Source: SABI01 sp963663665 (GTDB taxonomy: Bacteria > Spirochaetota > Spirochaetia > Sphaerochaetales > Sphaerochaetaceae). Taken from it: a stretch of 64,000 bases of DNA. The DNA lies in NCBI GenBank assembly GCA_963663665.2, contig CAXXKP010000001.1:124001-188000 (forward strand). The letters are read 5' to 3'. How positions within the stretch are numbered: the stretch's first letter is position 1; each line of letters starts with the position of its first letter. The notes beneath the pieces are model-generated. The model saw only the letters and a program-made list of their open reading frames with translations, was not told the origin of the DNA and did not search any database. A program made the position numbers and the translations under genes. Below are positions 43,359 to 51,661 of this stretch, one piece after another.

Positions 43359-43703
43359 ATGATAAAAAAAGCAAGTGAAATGAAAGTTGATATTAAAAAT
43401 ATGAGAGGTGGAAAAGGAGAATGTAAAACTGTTCATCATATTAATCCTGAAGAAGTTCCACATGGTCGTTTGTTTAGTACGATAACTATAGAAAAAGGTA
43501 ATTCAATTGGCTTTCATGAGCATATTAAAGAGGTTGAGTATTATCTTATTCTAAGTGGTGAAGGAATCGTAAGTGAAACAGATGGTGAGAAACGAGTAAG
43601 TGCCGGTGATGTTGTGATAACAGGGAACGGTGAAGGCCATGCAATAAGAAACGATCACACAGAACCTCTTATTTTCATAGCCCTAATCTTATTTACAGAC
43701 TAA
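43359..43703 (+). CDS. Small cupin-domain protein
   Basis: 114 residues from ATG 43359, chosen for AGAGAGGA 6 nt upstream; TATAAT at 43322 is a likely -10. The single-domain cupin has FHEHIKEVEYYLILSGEGIV and the second motif AGDVVITGNGEGHAIRN. These supply His/Glu/His metal ligands. Such small cupins are often isomerases or sensors; the function is unknown. Its end overlaps the convergent MATE gene by four bases. Confidence 0.85.
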   Translation: MIKKASEMKVDIKNMRGGKGECKTVHHINPEEVPHGRLFSTITIEKGNSIGFHEHIKEVEYYLILSGEGIVSETDGEKRVSAGDVVITGNGEGHAIRNDHTEPLIFIALILFTD

Positions 43704-45106
43704 GCTATAATTGAATTTTCAATTACTTTTATCTTCGTTTGGTATATATGGTAGAACAAGCTTAATGCCATGATAAGAGAGACTCCTTCTGCAATTAAGA
43801 AAGAGTACCATGTATACGAGATTATCTTGGTTAGACTTAGAAGATAGGCCGCTGGGAGAAGGACGATAAGTTGCCTGACAATTGACATAATCATTGAGTA
43901 GAATCCTTTCCCTAATGCTTGGAAAGAAACGCTAAAAACTATAGCGATTCCTGCAAAGGGGAAAGCAAAACTAATAGTTCGTAAGGCATCGATTCCAATA
44001 GAAAGCATCTGGGGAGAAGCATCAAACATCTTTAATAAAGCCACTGGGAAAAGTTGGAAAATAGCCGTCCCAAAACTCATAATAGAGAACGAGATAAGAA
44101 CAGTGAGTTTTATAGTTGAGATGATTCTCTTCTTATTTCTTGCCCCATAGTTAAAGGCAACAATACTTATCATAGCAGTTGATAAACCAAATATTGGCAT
44201 GAAAATGAGCGACTGAAGCCTAAAATAGATTCCAAAAACTGCAACAGCAGTTGCACTGAATCCTATTAGGATGGAGTTCATTCCAACACTCATAAGTGAG
44301 CCAATAGACTGCATGATGATTGAAGGAAACCCCACTTTAAAAATACCACTAATAGTCTCCTTATGAATTTTGAACCCTCTGAAATTGATGTGGATATCGT
44401 GAATCTTTGTAAAAAGGAAAAAGAAACCTAAACCAAGCGCAGTAAATTGACCGATAATTGTTGCAATGGCAGCCCCAGCTACACCCATTGCGGGAAAGCC
44501 AAAATAACCAAAAATAAGAATTGGATCCAAAATAATATTAATAATGGCTCCTGTTCCTTGAGTAATCATCGGATGAATTGTATCACCTGTACTTTGCATA
44601 ATTCGCTCTAGGATTAATTGACCGAAAAGGCCAAAAGATCCAATTGTAATTATCAGTAGGTATGTGTTACCCATAGAGATAATCTGACTATCAAAGGTGA
44701 ACATTTTAATAAACCAGAAAGGAAGAGTTGCTCCAAAAATTGCTATTATTGATGAAATGATTATAATTAATAACAGACCGTGCATTGCAACATTACTTGC
44801 TAAGTCTTGCCTTTTCTCCCCAAGACGACGGGAGAGAAGCGCATTCACCCCTATACTTGTTCCGATTCCAACAGAAATCATAATTATTTGAATAGGAAAG
44901 GCTAGCGATACTGCGGTTAAAGCAGATTCTCCAACGCGAGAGATGAAGATTGAATCAACAATATTATAGAGGGCTTGAACCATCATCGAGAGCATGATAG
45001 GAATGCCCATTGAGAATAAGAGAGAAGGAATTGGCTTCACTCCCATTTTATTTTCTTTTTTAGTTTGCATGCGATGAAATGTATCAACATTCCCATTTAC
45101 ATTCAA
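43700..45106 (-). CDS. MATE-family multidrug/Na+ efflux transporter
   Basis: 468 residues with twelve hydrophobic segments in two similar halves. PIPSLLFSMGIPIMLSMMVQALYNIVDSIFI and GVNALLSRRLGEKR are family signatures of the DinF/NorM type (bacterial MATE). It exports cationic drugs or metabolites by Na+ or H+ antiport. ATG codons 12 and 20 codons further in could also be the start. It lies downstream of the encapsulin operon but a terminator separates them. Confidence 0.92.
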   Translation of the reverse strand: MNVNGNVDTFHRMQTKKENKMGVKPIPSLLFSMGIPIMLSMMVQALYNIVDSIFISRVGESALTAVSLAFPIQIIMISVGIGTSIGVNALLSRRLGEKRQDLASNVAMHGLLLIIIISSIIAIFGATLPFWFIKMFTFDSQIISMGNTYLLIITIGSFGLFGQLILERIMQSTGDTIHPMITQGTGAIINIILDPILIFGYFGFPAMGVAGAAIATIIGQFTALGLGFFFLFTKIHDIHINFRGFKIHKETISGIFKVGFPSIIMQSIGSLMSVGMNSILIGFSATAVAVFGIYFRLQSLIFMPIFGLSTAMISIVAFNYGARNKKRIISTIKLTVLISFSIMSFGTAIFQLFPVALLKMFDASPQMLSIGIDALRTISFAFPFAGIAIVFSVSFQALGKGFYSMIMSIVRQLIVLLPAAYLLSLTKIISYTWYSFLIAEGVSLIMALSLFYHIYQTKIKVIENSIIA

Positions 45107-45120
45107 GAAGTCAACCCATG

Positions 45121-45149
45121 AAAAAGCACACCAACATACAAAGGTGTGC
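45121..45149 (-). terminator. Terminator of the encapsulin operon
   Basis: GCACACC and GGTGTGC around a 10-base loop, followed on the minus strand by TTTTT. Confidence 0.8.
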
Positions 45150-45174
45150 TGTTTTCAAATTATCTAGAACTCTT

Positions 45175-45963
45175 TTACATAAAAGGAACAATCATTGATG
45201 GATCAAGAACTCGGAAAATGAAGGACTCTGTAATAAAAAGTGTCACTTCCTTGGCATCATGAGACTCGTACCCAACAGCTAAATCTTGACCTACAACAAG
45301 TTCTAAATTCTCATTATCGTAAGGAACAAGGAATGCTCCTTTAAGTGTAAGAGATTGTATAACTTGGCCTTTAATTAATCTCTCAATTCTTTCTACGAGA
45401 GGGAACCCTTGAACTTCTTTACTCATAGCTAGATAGGCATCAGGACCAACAATTAAAGTATATGGAGCATCAACACTATGTTTCTGTAGTTGTAAAACAC
45501 CTTTACTTATCGATTCCATAATAGTAGTAGCAGAGTTTCCAAATGGGATTGGTTCTATAATAGCTGCATCATGTAGCCCAACAATAGCTCCAGCCTTAAA
45601 CCCATTATAAATTGTATTTTCTTCAAAGTCAGCGATCTTTTCCACAGCAGATTCTAAACTACTTAAATCGATATCCTTAGCTCCTCTATTGAGGTTGTCC
45701 ATTTCCCATCTATTAAGAGAAAAACTGACTCTAGCCTCTGTGAGTGGTGTAGATCTATATACTCCAGTTTTCACATCTCCACTATCACCTACGATATCTA
45801 GTCTTCCTTCTGTAACACTTGTATAGTTCCAACCCATAGGGCCAACTACACGAACGGCTTTTCTTGCTGCCAAGCGTGTTTTGAGAATCTCGCTAGCTCT
45901 TTTTTCTATTTCTTGCCACACTTTCGTACTTAATGGAGCAAGTTCTTTCTTTAACATATCCAT
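45175..45963 (-). CDS. Encapsulin shell protein (family 1)
   Basis: 262 residues, the normal encapsulin length with HK97 fold. Recognisable blocks are MLKKELAPLSTKVWQEIEKRA at the N-terminus (which holds the cargo-binding groove), VRVVGPMGWNYTS, LTEARVSFSLNRWEMDNLNRGAKDIDL, GPDAYLAMSK and the C-terminal ESFIFRVLDPSMIVPF. It assembles into an icosahedral nanocompartment. Located 19 bases downstream of the encapsulated ferritin gene, which carries the targeting peptide, so it is an iron-storage compartment. Confidence 0.95.
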   Translation of the reverse strand: MDMLKKELAPLSTKVWQEIEKRASEILKTRLAARKAVRVVGPMGWNYTSVTEGRLDIVGDSGDVKTGVYRSTPLTEARVSFSLNRWEMDNLNRGAKDIDLSSLESAVEKIADFEENTIYNGFKAGAIVGLHDAAIIEPIPFGNSATTIMESISKGVLQLQKHSVDAPYTLIVGPDAYLAMSKEVQGFPLVERIERLIKGQVIQSLTLKGAFLVPYDNENLELVVGQDLAVGYESHDAKEVTLFITESFIFRVLDPSMIVPFM

Positions 45964-45982
45964 ATCTATTACATCCTTTCAA

Positions 45983-46327
45983 TTATGTATTTTTCAAACT
46001 CCCGATAGAGAGTGAAGAGGCAGGAGGAACGTTTTGTGTGCTTCCACCTTCAGCTTCAACTAGAGAACCAGATGCAAATAAATAGGTATGTAATTCGTTA
46101 TCCCATCCGGCCATATTTCGTCTAAGCCATTCAAGGGTCATCGCAGCATGTTCGATCTCTTCATCTCTATTGTGTGCCATCACCTCTTGTAAGGAGGCAT
46201 CTTTGCTCGTAGCCACTCGTTGGTTATACCAATCTATAGCTTCCAACTCTTCTCTTAATGAGGTGATTGCTCTCGAAATATCCCTTGTCTTTTCATCAAG
46301 GGCTTCATACGGTTCTGTATATGCCAT
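45983..46327 (-). CDS. Encapsulated ferritin (EncFtn) cargo protein
   Basis: 114 residues. Two helices carry the ferroxidase ligands: Glu-rich TSLREELEAIDWYNQR and HNRDEEIEHAAMTLEWLRR (ExxH at Glu57-His60). This matches EncFtn, which makes a ring-shaped decamer and oxidises Fe(II). The C-terminal tail SLSIGSLK (residues 105-112) fits the encapsulin targeting peptide (LTVGSLRR type), joined by a flexible linker. TAGGAGG precedes the ATG. First gene of the two-gene operon. Confidence 0.95.
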   Translation of the reverse strand: MAYTEPYEALDEKTRDISRAITSLREELEAIDWYNQRVATSKDASLQEVMAHNRDEEIEHAAMTLEWLRRNMAGWDNELHTYLFASGSLVEAEGGSTQNVPPASSLSIGSLKNT

Positions 46328-46493
46328 AATTCCTCCTAATAGAAATATAAGATTTTTTACTATCTGTCTTAAATATACTAAAGTATCAGTAGAACGAACA
46401 GGTTAAGAAGGCACAAATAGGAATAATTCTTATTTATCGTATAAGAACTCTATGTAAAACACGGTAACGGATTCTTTTTCTTACTTTTCTACC

Positions 46494-46982
46494 TTAGAAC
46501 CAGTACAACAGATAGATATTCGCAACCATGAGTCCTGAATTATCAAACTGATCAAGACCTTTATTACACCAGAATGGAACAAGTAACCCGCCTTCGATGC
46601 CGAGGCTCATTCGTTTTGTGAACCTCCACTCAGCACCAACCCCAAAATCTGCAGAGAGAATGAATTCTAAATAAGAGGGAACTTTATCATAGTGATTAAA
46701 ATGGTTAAGAGTTAATCCAGCAAAAGCATAGACATTAGCCTTAGTGATTTCTTTTAGTATTCTTCTTCCATCAATACGAGCCATACCTAGAAGATAGAAA
46801 TAATTAAGTTCACCTTGCCATCCCCACTTCTCATTCTGATACACTACCTTCGCAGCGACAGGAAGGCCAGGAGCTATTGCAGATATTCCTGCACCCCAGT
46901 GGTAATCCTCTTCAGTGTCAGCTGCAATTAAAACGGGTAAAATCATAGTTAAAATTACAATCAGGAGCATAATTCTTTTCAT
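46494..46982 (-). CDS. Small outer-membrane beta-barrel protein
   Basis: 162 residues. Signal peptide MKRIMLLIVILTMILPVLIAA, then strands such as WGAGISAIAPGLPVAAKVVY, WGWQGELNYFYLL, FGVGAEWRFTKRMSLGIEGGLLVPF and a terminal aromatic WF. The glycine-aromatic alternation and the end residue point to an outer-membrane barrel. AGGAGG precedes the ATG. No specific family. It stands alone; a short palindromic-free leader has a possible TATACAAT box. Confidence 0.65.
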   Translation of the reverse strand: MKRIMLLIVILTMILPVLIAADTEEDYHWGAGISAIAPGLPVAAKVVYQNEKWGWQGELNYFYLLGMARIDGRRILKEITKANVYAFAGLTLNHFNHYDKVPSYLEFILSADFGVGAEWRFTKRMSLGIEGGLLVPFWCNKGLDQFDNSGLMVANIYLLYWF

Positions 46983-47503
46983 AATCTTAGCCTCCTACAT
47001 ATAACTATTGTATACCCCGCTACCCAAATTAGTAAGGCTTTATTCATATGATAAGGAAAAATATGCTTTATGACCCATTCATCTAATTATTTGTAAGATT
47101 GGAAGGCGATGAACCTACTGTCCAATGAGCTATTATGGAAACTCTTAGAATGCTTATTGATTGAGAGATTCAAAATAATAGTTATTTGTGTAGAACAGTG
47201 ATTATTCGAACATAATCAATAGTTATTCTCTTGACGATATAGATGCATTTTGGGTGTGAGTTCACCTTACGTCACCGGATTTTCTATCCATAGTTGATTC
47301 ACCTGATTGTAATGATGTATTTCTTCGCTAGCAAGATCTTTTGTAAGTGACTTAAAATCTACATCTATAGCACTTTCTCTACTTGCATTTAGTATCTATA
47401 CGATTTCATTTCAATCAATCGAGAAAATTCTAGAATCTCTTAAATACTGAATTGCTTTGTACCGTAGGACAGTAAAAAGAATGTAGGAATGAATAAACGT
47501 ACA
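46983..47503. other. Gap without recognised gene
   Basis: About 520 bases. All frames are broken; no RNA gene or repeat seen apart from the terminator at the right end. Confidence 0.4.
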
Positions 47504-47530
47504 AATAGGGTGCCAAAGTGGCACCCTATT
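47504..47530. terminator. Terminator downstream of hsp20
   Basis: AATAGGGTGCCA and TGGCACCCTATT around a 3-base loop form a 12-bp perfect stem. The T-runs are short on both sides, but the position 34 nt past hsp20 and the stem strength suggest termination. Confidence 0.7.
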
Positions 47531-47563
47531 ACTAATTTGATGTTAAAGGTACGTAGGATTTAT

Positions 47564-48007
47564 TTATTTTATCTTTACATCAATCTTTTTTGGTTGCTGA
47601 GCTGGAAGTTTTGGAATACTGAGAGTAAGAATTCCATTTTTGAATTCTCCTTCAATATTTTCCTCATCAACTCCTTCTGGAAGTGTGAAAGATCTTTCAA
47701 AAGATGAAGTGTATCTTTCTCTAATCAAGTAATTAGGTGATACTTTCTCATCTTTCTCTTCTTTTTCGCTCTCTCTCATAGAGGAGATTTTTAATACATG
47801 TTTATCAACATGTACATCAACTTCCTTCTCGCTATACCCTGGTAATTCAGCTTCAACCACGTAAGCATTCTCATTTTCTAGGATATCAACTGATGGAGTT
47901 TTTGTTGATGGCATTCCCCAACCGTTCCAGAAGCTATCAAATAAGCTGTCGAAGTTTCGTACTACATTTGTAGTAGGTTGTTGATTTCTTGTTACGATGT
48001 ATTTCAT
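47564..48007 (-). CDS. Hsp20/alpha-crystallin small heat-shock protein
   Basis: 147 residues. The alpha-crystallin domain runs from about residue 38 to 130 (TPSVDILENENAYVVEAELPG ... FKNGILTLSIPKLP with the GILTLxxPK signature); a short C-terminal IDV replaces the IXI assembly motif. It holds unfolded proteins for refolding. CGGAGGTG lies 6 nt before the ATG. Upstream at 48072-48087 is a sequence matching a sigma-54 promoter. Confidence 0.93.
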   Translation of the reverse strand: MKYIVTRNQQPTTNVVRNFDSLFDSFWNGWGMPSTKTPSVDILENENAYVVEAELPGYSEKEVDVHVDKHVLKISSMRESEKEEKDEKVSPNYLIRERYTSSFERSFTLPEGVDEENIEGEFKNGILTLSIPKLPAQQPKKIDVKIK

Positions 48008-48071
48008 AATTACACCTCCGTATAATTTTTATTTTCTCTTTTAGTCCTTTTATCTGGACACTCATATATAT

Positions 48072-48087
48072 GCATCAAGCGTGCCAA
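48072..48087 (-). promoter_or_regulatory. Candidate sigma-54 promoter for hsp20
   Basis: On the minus strand TTGGCACG-N4-ATGC: GG at 48085-48084 and GC at 48073-48072, exactly ten bases between, as required at -24/-12. One deviation from TGGCAC-N5-TTGC. The leader would be about 50 nt. Confidence 0.55.
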
Positions 48088-48346
48088 CTTTGTAATTTAT
48101 TTTTTTTATTATTATATTTTCTTCTATTGTAATTATTTAGATATTTTCTAAAAATATAATAACAAAAATTATGAGTATTGGAAAATCACAAAAACATAAT
48201 AAATGTATCCTTTTGACACAGTGAGTCATAAAGAGACAATTTTTTGATGAAATTTGACACAGGAGATATTAAAAGATATCGTTAGAAATAATTTTTGTAT
48301 CATTTTGTCCCAATATTATTATTTATGTAATATATGGGTATACCTG

Positions 48347-48375
48347 TTGACTCTTTTTGGCTTCATCACTATAGT
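48347..48375 (+). promoter_or_regulatory. Promoter of initiator tRNA
   Basis: TTGACT (48347-48352), 17-nt spacer, TATAGT (48370-48375), 14 nt before the tRNA. Two further TTGACA boxes lie upstream (48213 and about 48255) without equally good -10 boxes. The rest of the 48008-48388 gap is AT-rich and holds no gene. Confidence 0.75.
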
Positions 48376-48388
48376 ATGTTCTTGTCGA

Positions 48389-48461
48389 CGCAGGGTAGAG
48401 CAGTTGGCAGCTCGTCGGGCTCATAACCCGGAGGTCGCAGGTTCGAGTCCTGTCCCTGCTA
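48389..48461 (+). tRNA. Initiator tRNA-Met (CAT)
   Basis: 73 nt. Acceptor CGCAGGG faces CCCTGCT with an unpaired first position (C1 opposite T72), and the anticodon stem has three G-C pairs next to the loop CTCATAA; both are initiator marks. CCA is not encoded. It is the last host gene before the island and the probable integration target. Confidence 0.95.
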
Positions 48462-48577
48462 TAAAACTATTTCTTGTTCTGTTATGATTTACAGAACATT
48501 GCTCCCGGAAGAGCCGGTGTAACCAAAATAACTGACACCTGTACTGTTACCTAGACAGCACAGACTGGAGGATTTGG

Positions 48578-48612
48578 ATGCATCGGTTTTCTTTGTATAT
48601 GAGGGGAAAGCT
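48578..48612 (+). pseudogene. Integrase N-terminal fragment, cut by ISL3
   Basis: GGAGGA precedes ATG 48578. Eleven codons read MHRFSLYMRGK, the typical opening strand of tyrosine integrases that continues as (V/W)YYVRF. The frame then enters the IS and stops at 48638. The rest of the integrase resumes at 50278 on the other side. Confidence 0.7.
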
Positions 48613-48634
48613 GGGTCTTCGGAAAAAGCTGTGG
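48613..48634 (+). repeat. ISL3 left inverted repeat
   Basis: Begins GGGTCTTCGG and shares the core GGAAAAAGCTGTGG with the right end. Confidence 0.85.
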
Positions 48635-48732
48635 TGTTAAGAACTAGATAAGAAAGAAAAATATAAAGAAAAAGGGCAATCCTTCAGTTAGAATAAAGTT
48701 AACGAAACCAAAACTAACAAGAGAGGATGCCC

Positions 48733-50274
48733 ATGAACCAGTATAGTGGGACAACACTAGAAATACCAGACTTCAAGATAACAAAACCAGCAACTCGAAC
48801 ATCTTTTGCAAGAGGAAAAGATATTCTTTTTATAGAAACCATTCACGGCAAAGTAACGACCCAGGTTCCTGAATGTTGCCCCTATTGCCAACAAAAGCTT
48901 CAATTCAACCAATATCTGTATATACATTTGCACCACCTCACAATTGGCGGGTTTAAAGTAAAATTGCGTGTACAGTATGAGCAGCATGTATGTAGTACAT
49001 GTGCAAGAACTGTCACACAAGAGATTCCCTTCAAAGAACCTGGACACCTTATTACAGCCACTTTCTATAATGTAGTTTTAGGATTGCTGAGGCACTCTGA
49101 TGCGACCATCAGAGGAGTAGCTCATTGTCTACACACCAATTGGAAGCTCGTTAAAGATATAGATAAACGAAGACTTAAAGATACATATGGAGATATGAGG
49201 CCAACTCATTATTCGCCTTATCTCTGTGTTGATGAGTTTTCTCTTCATAAGGGACATCAATATGCTACAGTAGTTTTAGACTGGAGAACTGGAGAAATTC
49301 TGTTTCTTGAAGAAGGAAACTCAGAAAGACAGTTACTCAACTTTTTTGAGAAAGTTGGTCATGATTGGATGACTCATGTACACTCTATATCTATGGATAT
49401 GAATGCTCAGTACCACAAAGCTGTTGCTTCTCGGTATCCTCACATAGCAGTGGTTTATGATGCGTTTCACATCACAAAAAATTTCAATGATCGCATTCTC
49501 ACTGAATTAAGGCGCCAAGAACAAAGAAGACTTCAAGAGAAGATTGCTCATGAGCATACGTGTATCTCTCGTCTAAAGAAGGACCTAAGGAACATGGGGA
49601 ATGATAAGAAAGAATCTCTTCTTACTGAAATTGCTGAGCGGAATCTTGATCTTAAAGAAGCTCATGAGGCATACACTATGATGAAGGGAAGTCGATTTCT
49701 TATTGTCAGTAGTAGAGATGCTCTCAAAAGAAAAGATCAAGTTGCTAAAGCTCATAATAGAAAGCTTTGGGATTCTTATGAACGTAAGGGCCTCTCCATT
49801 CCCCCAGAATTGCGTAAATGGTCAACACGAAATGTTCAACGTCTAGATGAAATCCTTGGGGTTAATAGTGCACTTAACATTGCATACTTTCTCTCTGATC
49901 AACTCAAGTCAGGACTGGCAAGTACTGATGTACAGGATTTAAGAAATGGAATGGAGCAATGGTTTGCTCTCTCTGAGACGTATGTTAATAAGATCCCTAT
50001 GCTGAAATCTTTCAACAAAATGCTCTATTCAAGAATGGATGGTATTACCTCTCGTGTAAAGTTCCCTATTTCTAATGGACCTCTTGAAGGTATTAACAAT
50101 ATGATAAAAACAACAAGGAGAGCTGCATACGGATACAAAGACCAAGAATACTTCTTCTTAAAACTATGGGATAGAAGTAGGAAATACATCAAAAAGCGTT
50201 TTCTCGCTACTTCTCATCAACAACGACTTGAGGCTCTCTCTTTTTGGAGGCAATCCCACAGCTTTTTCCCATGA
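48733..50274 (+). CDS. ISL3-family transposase
   Basis: 513 residues from ATG 48733 (AAGAGAGG 6 nt upstream; an ATG two codons earlier is too close). The N-terminal zinc finger has CPYCQQK and CSTCART. The DDE core shows VDEFSLHKGHQYATVVLDWRTG, SMDMNAQY and VVYDAFHITK; the C-terminal SNGPLEGINNMIKTTRRAAYGYKD holds the catalytic Glu. Length fits ISL3 (about 430-550). The frame is intact, so the element could still be active. The stop lies within the right inverted repeat. Confidence 0.95.
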   Translation: MNQYSGTTLEIPDFKITKPATRTSFARGKDILFIETIHGKVTTQVPECCPYCQQKLQFNQYLYIHLHHLTIGGFKVKLRVQYEQHVCSTCARTVTQEIPFKEPGHLITATFYNVVLGLLRHSDATIRGVAHCLHTNWKLVKDIDKRRLKDTYGDMRPTHYSPYLCVDEFSLHKGHQYATVVLDWRTGEILFLEEGNSERQLLNFFEKVGHDWMTHVHSISMDMNAQYHKAVASRYPHIAVVYDAFHITKNFNDRILTELRRQEQRRLQEKIAHEHTCISRLKKDLRNMGNDKKESLLTEIAERNLDLKEAHEAYTMMKGSRFLIVSSRDALKRKDQVAKAHNRKLWDSYERKGLSIPPELRKWSTRNVQRLDEILGVNSALNIAYFLSDQLKSGLASTDVQDLRNGMEQWFALSETYVNKIPMLKSFNKMLYSRMDGITSRVKFPISNGPLEGINNMIKTTRRAAYGYKDQEYFFLKLWDRSRKYIKKRFLATSHQQRLEALSFWRQSHSFFP

Positions 50275-50277
50275 ACC
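50256..50277 (-). repeat. ISL3 right inverted repeat
   Basis: Reverse complement begins GGTTCATGGG, then the shared core; overlaps the last codons of the transposase. Confidence 0.85.
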
Positions 50278-51561
50278 AATTATGATCATGGGGTCAGCAC
50301 CGGTAAACGGTCCAGGAACGAGGCACTGGTGAAAGTCAACGAATGGCCTCGCTATGGGTACACCGGAAGAGATCAGGAAAAGACAACAATCCAGGATCGA
50401 CTTCAATTTCAAACTATTCTCTACTATCTATCCACCATGGAACTCACTGATAAACAGAAGGATCGTCTTGTCGATGTTCTGGTTGATCAGGGAATTGTCA
50501 CTGAAAACGCTACCCTTCCCGAGGAAGCTGCAGAGGAAGAATCCATTCTCCTCATTCCCTTCCTTGAAGAGTTCTGGGATTACGACAACTCCCCCTATGT
50601 CCGGGAGAAGCATGCCTATGGCCAGAGTATCGGCAAACATCACTGTTATGAGCAATCGAAGAGGATTTCTCACTGGAGATCCTATTTTGCCCCGGATACC
50701 CGGCTCAAGGATGTCACAAAAGAGGATCTCAAGTTCTTTCAGCTGGAGCTCAAGGATAAGAAGCTCGCTTCCAAAACGATAAACAATATCGTAACGGTCG
50801 GGACCGTTCCTTTTGGCTGGGCTGCCGATCGGGGAGATCTGGAAGTGAATCCTGCAATCGGTCGGAGGAAATTCTCAGGAACCTCAAAGAAGAGAGACAT
50901 CCTCAATCCTGAAGAGGTCCAGCAGCTATTTTCCTCCAGGTGGGATGATGAACGATCAAGAGTCGGCAACCTCCTGGCAATGACAACTGGCCTCAGAGCC
51001 GGTGAAGTAGTTGCCTTGCGAAAAGAGGATATCCAGGGAGATAAACTTATGGTCCGTCACAGCTGGAGTTTCTCTGACGGCCTGAAGGCCCCAAAGAATG
51101 GAGAAGAGCGGGTTGTTCCCCTCCTCCCTCAGATAAAGACAGAGCTACTGAATCTTCTGAAGACCAGTCGCTATGGGAATGAGGGCTTCATATTCTATGG
51201 AACAGAGAAAGATAAACCCATGAATATTGATGTACTCAACAAAGGGCTTTCGAAAGTCTATGTCACCATGAAGCTGCCGGTTGATAAGCGGGAGGATATA
51301 GCCGAACAGGAGAAGGTCAGGGATGCTATGATTGATCGAGGTATCTGTTTCCACTCCTGGAGACATTTCTATGCCACTCATTTGGCTGATAAGATCGAGC
51401 TCAGAACCGTTCAGCTTGCGACCGGGCACAAGACTCCGGCAATGGCTGCCCACTATGCTAATCATGCTCAGGGTTCTCACCTGGACCAGGTATCAAAGGC
51501 TGTGAGCGATGTTTTCGTTGAGATGATGAAACCGGATGCAATGGATGGTGTTAGTGCATAA
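50278..51561 (+). CDS. Tyrosine recombinase/integrase, 5' end removed by ISL3
   Basis: The frame is open from the IS edge. It reads NYDHGVSTGKRSRNEALVKV, a typical integrase segment before the arm- and core-binding domains, so the native N-terminus is lost; GTG 50329 could start a 410-residue product. Catalytic residues, counted from that GTG, are complete: Arg223 (TGLRAGE), Lys254, HSWRH (His342, Arg345), TGH (His367) and Tyr376. It would insert and excise the element at the tRNA. About ten residues seem missing between the two fragments. Activity after truncation is doubtful. Confidence 0.85.
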   Translation, partial: NYDHGVSTGKRSRNEALVKVNEWPRYGYTGRDQEKTTIQDRLQFQTILYYLSTMELTDKQKDRLVDVLVDQGIVTENATLPEEAAEEESILLIPFLEEFWDYDNSPYVREKHAYGQSIGKHHCYEQSKRISHWRSYFAPDTRLKDVTKEDLKFFQLELKDKKLASKTINNIVTVGTVPFGWAADRGDLEVNPAIGRRKFSGTSKKRDILNPEEVQQLFSSRWDDERSRVGNLLAMTTGLRAGEVVALRKEDIQGDKLMVRHSWSFSDGLKAPKNGEERVVPLLPQIKTELLNLLKTSRYGNEGFIFYGTEKDKPMNIDVLNKGLSKVYVTMKLPVDKREDIAEQEKVRDAMIDRGICFHSWRHFYATHLADKIELRTVQLATGHKTPAMAAHYANHAQGSHLDQVSKAVSDVFVEMMKPDAMDGVSA

Positions 51562-51661
51562 AAGGAGACAGTGTTTCTCAGGTGGCAATAAATAGCATTT
51601 TAACCGAGTACAAATCATGATATACTGAGTCTTTAGATATCACTCACGCAAGAGGTTTATT

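Larger units (their letters stand above)
48613..50277 (+). mobile_element. ISL3-family insertion sequence
   Basis: 1,665 bp bounded by 22-bp imperfect inverted repeats (48613-48634 and 50256-50277; 19 of 22 match; shared core GGAAAAAGCTGTGG) with the transposase between. The flanking eight bases differ (GGAAAGCT on the left, AATTATGA on the right), so the usual 8-bp target duplication is absent, which suggests a deletion next to the element. Confidence 0.88.

Noticed and set aside
48213..48260. Two TTGACA boxes as extra promoters for initiator tRNA
   Set aside because: Their -10 boxes are poor; the TTGACT/TATAGT pair at 48347-48375 fits position and consensus much better.
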